From IMG/VR virus record IMGVR_UViG_3300031696_000057, positions 1-24,325 of that record: 24,325 nt of DNA. The stretch is one strand, 5' to 3'. The DNA is from a virus. Of this stretch, positions 21,120-24,325 are shown in pieces. The first letter of the stretch is position 1. Every line of letters begins with the position of its first letter. The notes beneath the pieces are model-generated. The model was not told where the DNA came from. It saw nothing but the letters and a program-made list of their open reading frames with translations, and did not search any database. The position numbers and the translations under genes were made by a program.

Positions 21120-21736
21120 CCTAGTGTTAATTGATTAACCTTGCATTCCAAATTGAATAAACTGCCATTGTTATTGAGGTGACTATCGGGTTCGGTGCCA
21201 ACCCAGGCCCATTCACTTTGGTGTACGCTGTCTCGTTGTGTGGGAGATAATTCGGTAGTATCCTCTGCCAGCGAGTTATAATACTTGGCATACGTTACCC
21301 AATCGGGTTCTGCTCCACGCTCAACCGTCCATATTACTCCTTGCTCCTGAACAAATGCTATTTCATTTGGAAAGCGAACATCCGTGATTACAACGCGATT
21401 ATGCTTGCGTAGTTTATTTTCCATTGTGTTGAGCCATATGTTTTCATGCAAGTGATTTCTCATAACATCAGTTCCAACACATTGTAACGCTATCCGTGGA
21501 GACCATGACCGCCCCAGTTTGTTTGACCAGAATGGGTCTGGAACTTCGCGTTGTGCTCTGGATTCCGGCGTTGCTCCTTCGAGCATTTCTCTGTCCCAAT
21601 CAAATAACACTGCTGTCATATCTTTCAATGTACCAGCAAAACTCAACCGAGTGTAACCATGCCGGGCTACTAGTATGTCACCAACAGTGTCTTTGCCAGA
21701 CCCAATCAGCCCACATATTCCTATTAGTTGGTTCAT
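21116..21736 (-). CDS. gp1: Deoxynucleoside monophosphate kinase gp1
   Basis: A 206-aa P-loop kinase of the T4 gene 1 type (241 aa in T4), which phosphorylates dNMPs for phage DNA synthesis, including modified nucleotides in T4. Seen: GICGLIGSGKDTVGDIL with the P-loop at 9-17, RLSFAGTLKDM, and RIALQCVGTDVMRN, VVITDVRFPNE, the last typical of the family. An unusual point is that it sits among virion genes rather than replication genes here. AGGAGA precedes the ATG. The 229-bp gap upstream (21737-21965) holds no convincing gene; it contains an 11-bp direct repeat (AGCAGCTATAT at 21754 and 21789) and weak sigma70-like elements, TTAGAC-16-TATACA on the minus strand, which might give it its own promoter. 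Confidence 0.9.
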   Translation of the reverse strand: MNQLIGICGLIGSGKDTVGDILVARHGYTRLSFAGTLKDMTAVLFDWDREMLEGATPESRAQREVPDPFWSNKLGRSWSPRIALQCVGTDVMRNHLHENIWLNTMENKLRKHNRVVITDVRFPNEIAFVQEQGVIWTVERGAEPDWVTYAKYYNSLAEDTTELSPTQRDSVHQSEWAWVGTEPDSHLNNNGSLFNLECKVNQLTLG

Positions 21737-21965
21737 TTGTTCTCTCCTGCTAAAGCAGCTATATTAGCGAATGTTGTTTGTTTATTTCAGCAGCTATATG
21801 TCAATGTATAGCATTTCTGATTCAACGTCTAATAGAATATTGGGTATTTTTACTATGTTATCTGGTTTTTATATTCACGTAGATACTTATCGCCTGCTGT
21901 CAGGGCAATTATATTACGGTTCGTTTAATTCCAAATGCAATAATGTTGTGGCAGCAGACCTGTGC

Positions 21966-22718
21966 TTAACCTCGTATAAACCACATAGGTGACGAACCGT
22001 CTTCGAAGTTTAGCAAGTCTGTCTCTAATTTGTCAATTTCCCTAAGGGCTTCTGCTTTTAGATCATTGCCATTTAATGATGTTCCGCCCTGAGGGCCGTT
22101 GATTGTACCAAACTTACTTCTTGCTTCACCTAGTATAAATTTAGCCTGTGCATACGAATAGTCTTGTATCCATTGCCCTGACATATGGTCACTTATAATA
22201 ATCTGGTCTGGTTTAAAATTGTGTTGCCATAATAGCACGTTTTCTTGTGCGCCAACTGGTATTTTTCTCATTACTGTTAATTGCTTGGTGGTTGGATTAA
22301 ACGTAAAATTCATATAGCCACCGAACATGCGCATTGCCAATTCCTGAAATCCACTATACAGCTCATACATCACTAAACCACCCTGTCTGCCGTTTTGTGT
22401 GAGATAAGCATTCATCCAGCCCGCGCTGAATGGTTCAAAGTTGGAGGATGATTGCGAGTTGCCCAGGCCACGTCTGAATATCTGTTGCACTGACATTACT
22501 TCCTGTGGAAGTGTGTATGTTTGCTGCTCTGGCGCTAACTCTAAGACGGCATAACTTTCTTCTACTGAATTTGCAGAACGCTGTCTATACTTAGATAAGG
22601 CACGAGTGATAGCTAATTCATAATGCGCTGGATCAAGTTCAACGTCGACCATACCATCGCCCAATCTAAGACCAATGTGGCTAACGAGTGCTTGTTTTAA
22701 TTCTTCTGTTGTATCCAT
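21966..22718 (-). CDS. Conserved marine T4-like phage virion-type protein
   Basis: A 250-aa protein. Its N-terminal LGDGMVDVELDPAHYELAI, ALSKYRQRSANSVEESYA and YTLPQEVMSVQQIFRRG, then later FTFNPTTKQLTVMRKI, LLWQHNFKPDQIIISD and GEARSKFGTINGPQGG, match a family repeatedly found in marine T4-like phages and generally considered structural, possibly a neck, connector or baseplate part; the exact role is not known to me. AAGGA precedes the ATG, and a GATAAATA box (22740-22747) 21 bp upstream suggests late expression. No membrane segments. Confidence 0.86.
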   Translation of the reverse strand: MDTTEELKQALVSHIGLRLGDGMVDVELDPAHYELAITRALSKYRQRSANSVEESYAVLELAPEQQTYTLPQEVMSVQQIFRRGLGNSQSSSNFEPFSAGWMNAYLTQNGRQGGLVMYELYSGFQELAMRMFGGYMNFTFNPTTKQLTVMRKIPVGAQENVLLWQHNFKPDQIIISDHMSGQWIQDYSYAQAKFILGEARSKFGTINGPQGGTSLNGNDLKAEALREIDKLETDLLNFEDGSSPMWFIRG

Positions 22719-22739
22719 GACTGATTCCTTATATAAACA

Positions 22740-22747
22740 TATTTATC
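22740..22747 (-). promoter_or_regulatory. Late promoter box for the 250-aa gene
   Basis: GATAAATA on the minus strand, 21 bp before the ATG, at the stop of the 104-aa gene. Confidence 0.5.
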
Positions 22748-22756
22748 TAATTTAGA

Positions 22757-23071
22757 TTATGATATAAGTCTACAATAAACCACTTGTTCGTTTGTTGTAA
22801 GGTAGATACGTGTTTGGCACATTGCTTGCTGCTCAAACATATACCATTTATGTTCGTCCATTTGCGAGTTTCTGTACTGGTCCAACACCAGTGTATTACC
22901 TGATCTCCTAAGTATGCCAGGTTTATTATACGCTGCTATTAGTTTGGTAAGAATCGGATCTAGGTTCAGTATATCAACTGCATCTGTCCAATGCCACCAC
23001 GCCATCACACACTCGCGGTCAGGCATGCGGTCATATTCCGATATTTCAAAAAAGCCACTTTCAGCAGGCAT
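22757..23071 (-). CDS. Small conserved-type phage protein, unknown function
   Basis: A 104-aa protein with a Trp-rich MAWWHWTDAVDIL segment and LDQYRNSQMDEHKWYMFEQ; I cannot name a family. Start choice: a stop lies in frame 6 nt upstream of the ATG, so this ATG is the only option. There is no clear ribosome-binding site. A 13-codon ORF (MWASVTAIQDIVD, 23112 to 23071) begins 3 bp after the 398-aa gene's stop and ends with a TAATG overlap on this start, so re-initiation from it could drive translation. Function unknown. Confidence 0.78.
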   Translation of the reverse strand: MPAESGFFEISEYDRMPDRECVMAWWHWTDAVDILNLDPILTKLIAAYNKPGILRRSGNTLVLDQYRNSQMDEHKWYMFEQQAMCQTRIYLTTNEQVVYCRLIS

Positions 23072-23114
23072 TAATCAACTATGTCTTGTATTGCAGTAAC
23101 ACTGGCCCACATTG

Positions 23115-24311
23115 TTATGTTACTGCCATTAAGATAATAGTGTCCACATTAACACGACCAGTTAATTTAATGTCAACACTTTTAATGTCTTCCATGAACG
23201 TTCGTAACTTAACCTTGCCTGCCTTTTTAAAGTCTGCTAATTGCTGTGCTGGCTTGCGCAATGTCTTGGATACACTAGTGTTAATGTCAAATCCTGTTAT
23301 AGTTGTGCCTTTTACACCTAATGTATCATATTCTGCGGCATGATACACGCCCAACTTACGAGTCTTAGTGTTGTAAGTCCACAATGTCTTTGTATCAATT
23401 ATGGTTTCTGGGTTAACAGATACTAACTTGAGAACATTATGCTTCTTCATATACTTTAAGTTTGCAACAACCTTAGTCTTAGACTGTGGTTTGCGTTTAC
23501 GAGGTGCTGCCAAGACTTTCTTTTCAGCTTTATACATTTCTAAGTCGGCTAGTAACGCCGTGTAGAAGTCCGTAAAACGCTTTACATCGGCCTTTGTTAA
23601 ATGATTGTATGCTTCTGCTAACTGCTCATCTGCATTCTTACCTTGAGACATATAAATCTCGTTGTGTTGCTCTTGAAAGTGTGCTGCTATGCGTGTAACC
23701 ATGCTAGGAGGCACTTCTTCGGTTTTCAGGTAGGTCATGACATCCGGAGCTGAATGTTTTTCTTTGCGCTCAATGATGCCATCTTCGTATGCTTCTTCAA
23801 AATACAATATATGCAGGTTTACCTTGTCATTGATACGGTCCTGTATAGTTGGTGCTTTTGTTTTTTTGCCACGCTCTTTATCCTTTGCATCCTGCGCAAG
23901 TTCGGCAATTTCAACCCCATCCAGGGCATTGGCAGCAATGGCTTTAGCAATCGCTTCTTTAAGATATTCGGTTCCTCGTGGATACTCTGGCATGCCCGCG
24001 GCATATGCTGCTGCTAAACTGCAGGCAGTCATTGGGGTGCGCCATTCCAGACTGCTCTTGTATGCTTTAACCTCAGCAGTATTATACCCATTGTTAGCCA
24101 TCCAAGTGATAACTGCTGGGCGAAGGTCTTTGACACCGTTGAAGTAGCCATAATGTCGCAATGCGTCCGATAACGCCACGGCGAAGTTTTCACTCTCCCA
24201 TTTTTCAACTGTGCTCCAGTCTGGCAAATACCCAATGTACGGAAGGTCCAATGACTTCGATGTGCGCTTCTTTGTAGTTTTACGTGGTGCTTTAATGTTT
24301 GTAACTGCCAT
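23115..24311 (-). CDS. Large conserved-type phage protein, unknown function
   Basis: A 398-aa soluble protein with a strongly basic N-terminus (KAPRKTTKKRTSKSLDLP), a helical centre (KSSLEWRTPMTACSLAAAYA, YLKEAIAKAIAANALDGVEI) and a second basic segment (APRKRKPQSKTK at about 273-284). The C-terminal domain is beta-rich (TLWTYNTKTRKLGVYHAAEYD, VKGTTITGFDINTS, KTLRKPAQQLADFKKAGKVK). The two basic patches suggest nucleic-acid binding, which is inference. It resembles unnamed large proteins in marine T4-like phages but I cannot identify it. GAGGA precedes the ATG, whose upstream region runs to the window edge. The C-terminal part could be a protein-interaction module. Confidence 0.84.
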   Translation of the reverse strand: MAVTNIKAPRKTTKKRTSKSLDLPYIGYLPDWSTVEKWESENFAVALSDALRHYGYFNGVKDLRPAVITWMANNGYNTAEVKAYKSSLEWRTPMTACSLAAAYAAGMPEYPRGTEYLKEAIAKAIAANALDGVEIAELAQDAKDKERGKKTKAPTIQDRINDKVNLHILYFEEAYEDGIIERKEKHSAPDVMTYLKTEEVPPSMVTRIAAHFQEQHNEIYMSQGKNADEQLAEAYNHLTKADVKRFTDFYTALLADLEMYKAEKKVLAAPRKRKPQSKTKVVANLKYMKKHNVLKLVSVNPETIIDTKTLWTYNTKTRKLGVYHAAEYDTLGVKGTTITGFDINTSVSKTLRKPAQQLADFKKAGKVKLRTFMEDIKSVDIKLTGRVNVDTIILMAVT

Positions 24312-24325
24312 TATATGTTTTCCTC

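Noticed and set aside
21771-21992. Plus-strand frame of 73 codons in the gap before dNMP kinase
   Set aside because: No ribosome-binding site or promoter; it runs into the end of the 250-aa gene on the other strand.
1-24325. tRNA genes, CRISPR arrays, insertion sequences, integrase or attachment sites
   Set aside because: No cloverleaf, regularly spaced repeats, transposase-like proteins or terminal repeats were seen by eye; a tRNA scan would be decisive.

Overview
The window is a stretch of a T4-like (Tevenvirinae-type) myovirus genome. It is AT-rich and densely packed, and small conserved proteins typical of marine T4-like phages sit among the core genes. Hallmark genes visible from their proteins are the contractile tail sheath (gp18), tail tube (gp19), a tube-initiator-like baseplate protein, head-completion nuclease (gp4), both terminase subunits (gp16, gp17), dNMP kinase (gp1), and the recombination set gp32, UvsX and UvsY. 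The host cannot be read directly. An N-terminally hydrophobic SleB-type wall hydrolase, a sugar-nucleotidyltransferase/cupin fusion and a glycosyltransferase suggest a Gram-negative, probably aquatic, bacterium.

All but one gene lie on the minus strand, so transcription runs from high to low coordinates. From the right: two unrecognised proteins and a probable virion protein (24311-21966), dNMP kinase (21736-21116), then the only plus-strand gene, an HNH-like zinc-finger protein (20781-21119). Next come the structural and packaging genes: an unusually large sheath (1066 aa), a coiled-coil membrane protein, tail tube, tube-initiator-like protein, a small conserved protein, gp4, a glycosyltransferase, gp16, three small conserved proteins (one with an acidic repeat), gp17 and a 557-aa conserved protein ending at a rho-independent terminator (about 7390-7418). 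The replication/recombination block follows: gp32, two nested RNA hairpins, uvsX, a 76-aa acidic protein, uvsY, a 26-aa micro-ORF and the nucleotidyltransferase-cupin fusion. A late-type gene for a PD-(D/E)XK-like protein follows, then a run of small early-type genes ending in the wall hydrolase.

Three regulatory layers can be read. (1) T4-type late promoters (nATAAATA) precede most structural genes. At four genes (gp16, gp17, the 557-aa and the 349-aa proteins) the box lies exactly 5 nt before the ATG and no Shine-Dalgarno is visible, which predicts leaderless late mRNAs. (2) Strong sigma70-like early promoters (TTGACN-17-TATAAT, two sharing a long common downstream sequence) drive small genes at the left end. 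(3) Rho-independent terminators follow the sheath gene and the 557-aa gene.

No tRNA, CRISPR array, insertion sequence or integrase was seen. The best leads are the leaderless late promoter layout, the switch-like hairpin pair between gp32 and uvsX, the sheath built with six degenerate surface repeats, the possibly capsid-packaged nuclease-like protein, and a 77-codon open frame without a start codon downstream of a perfect late promoter.
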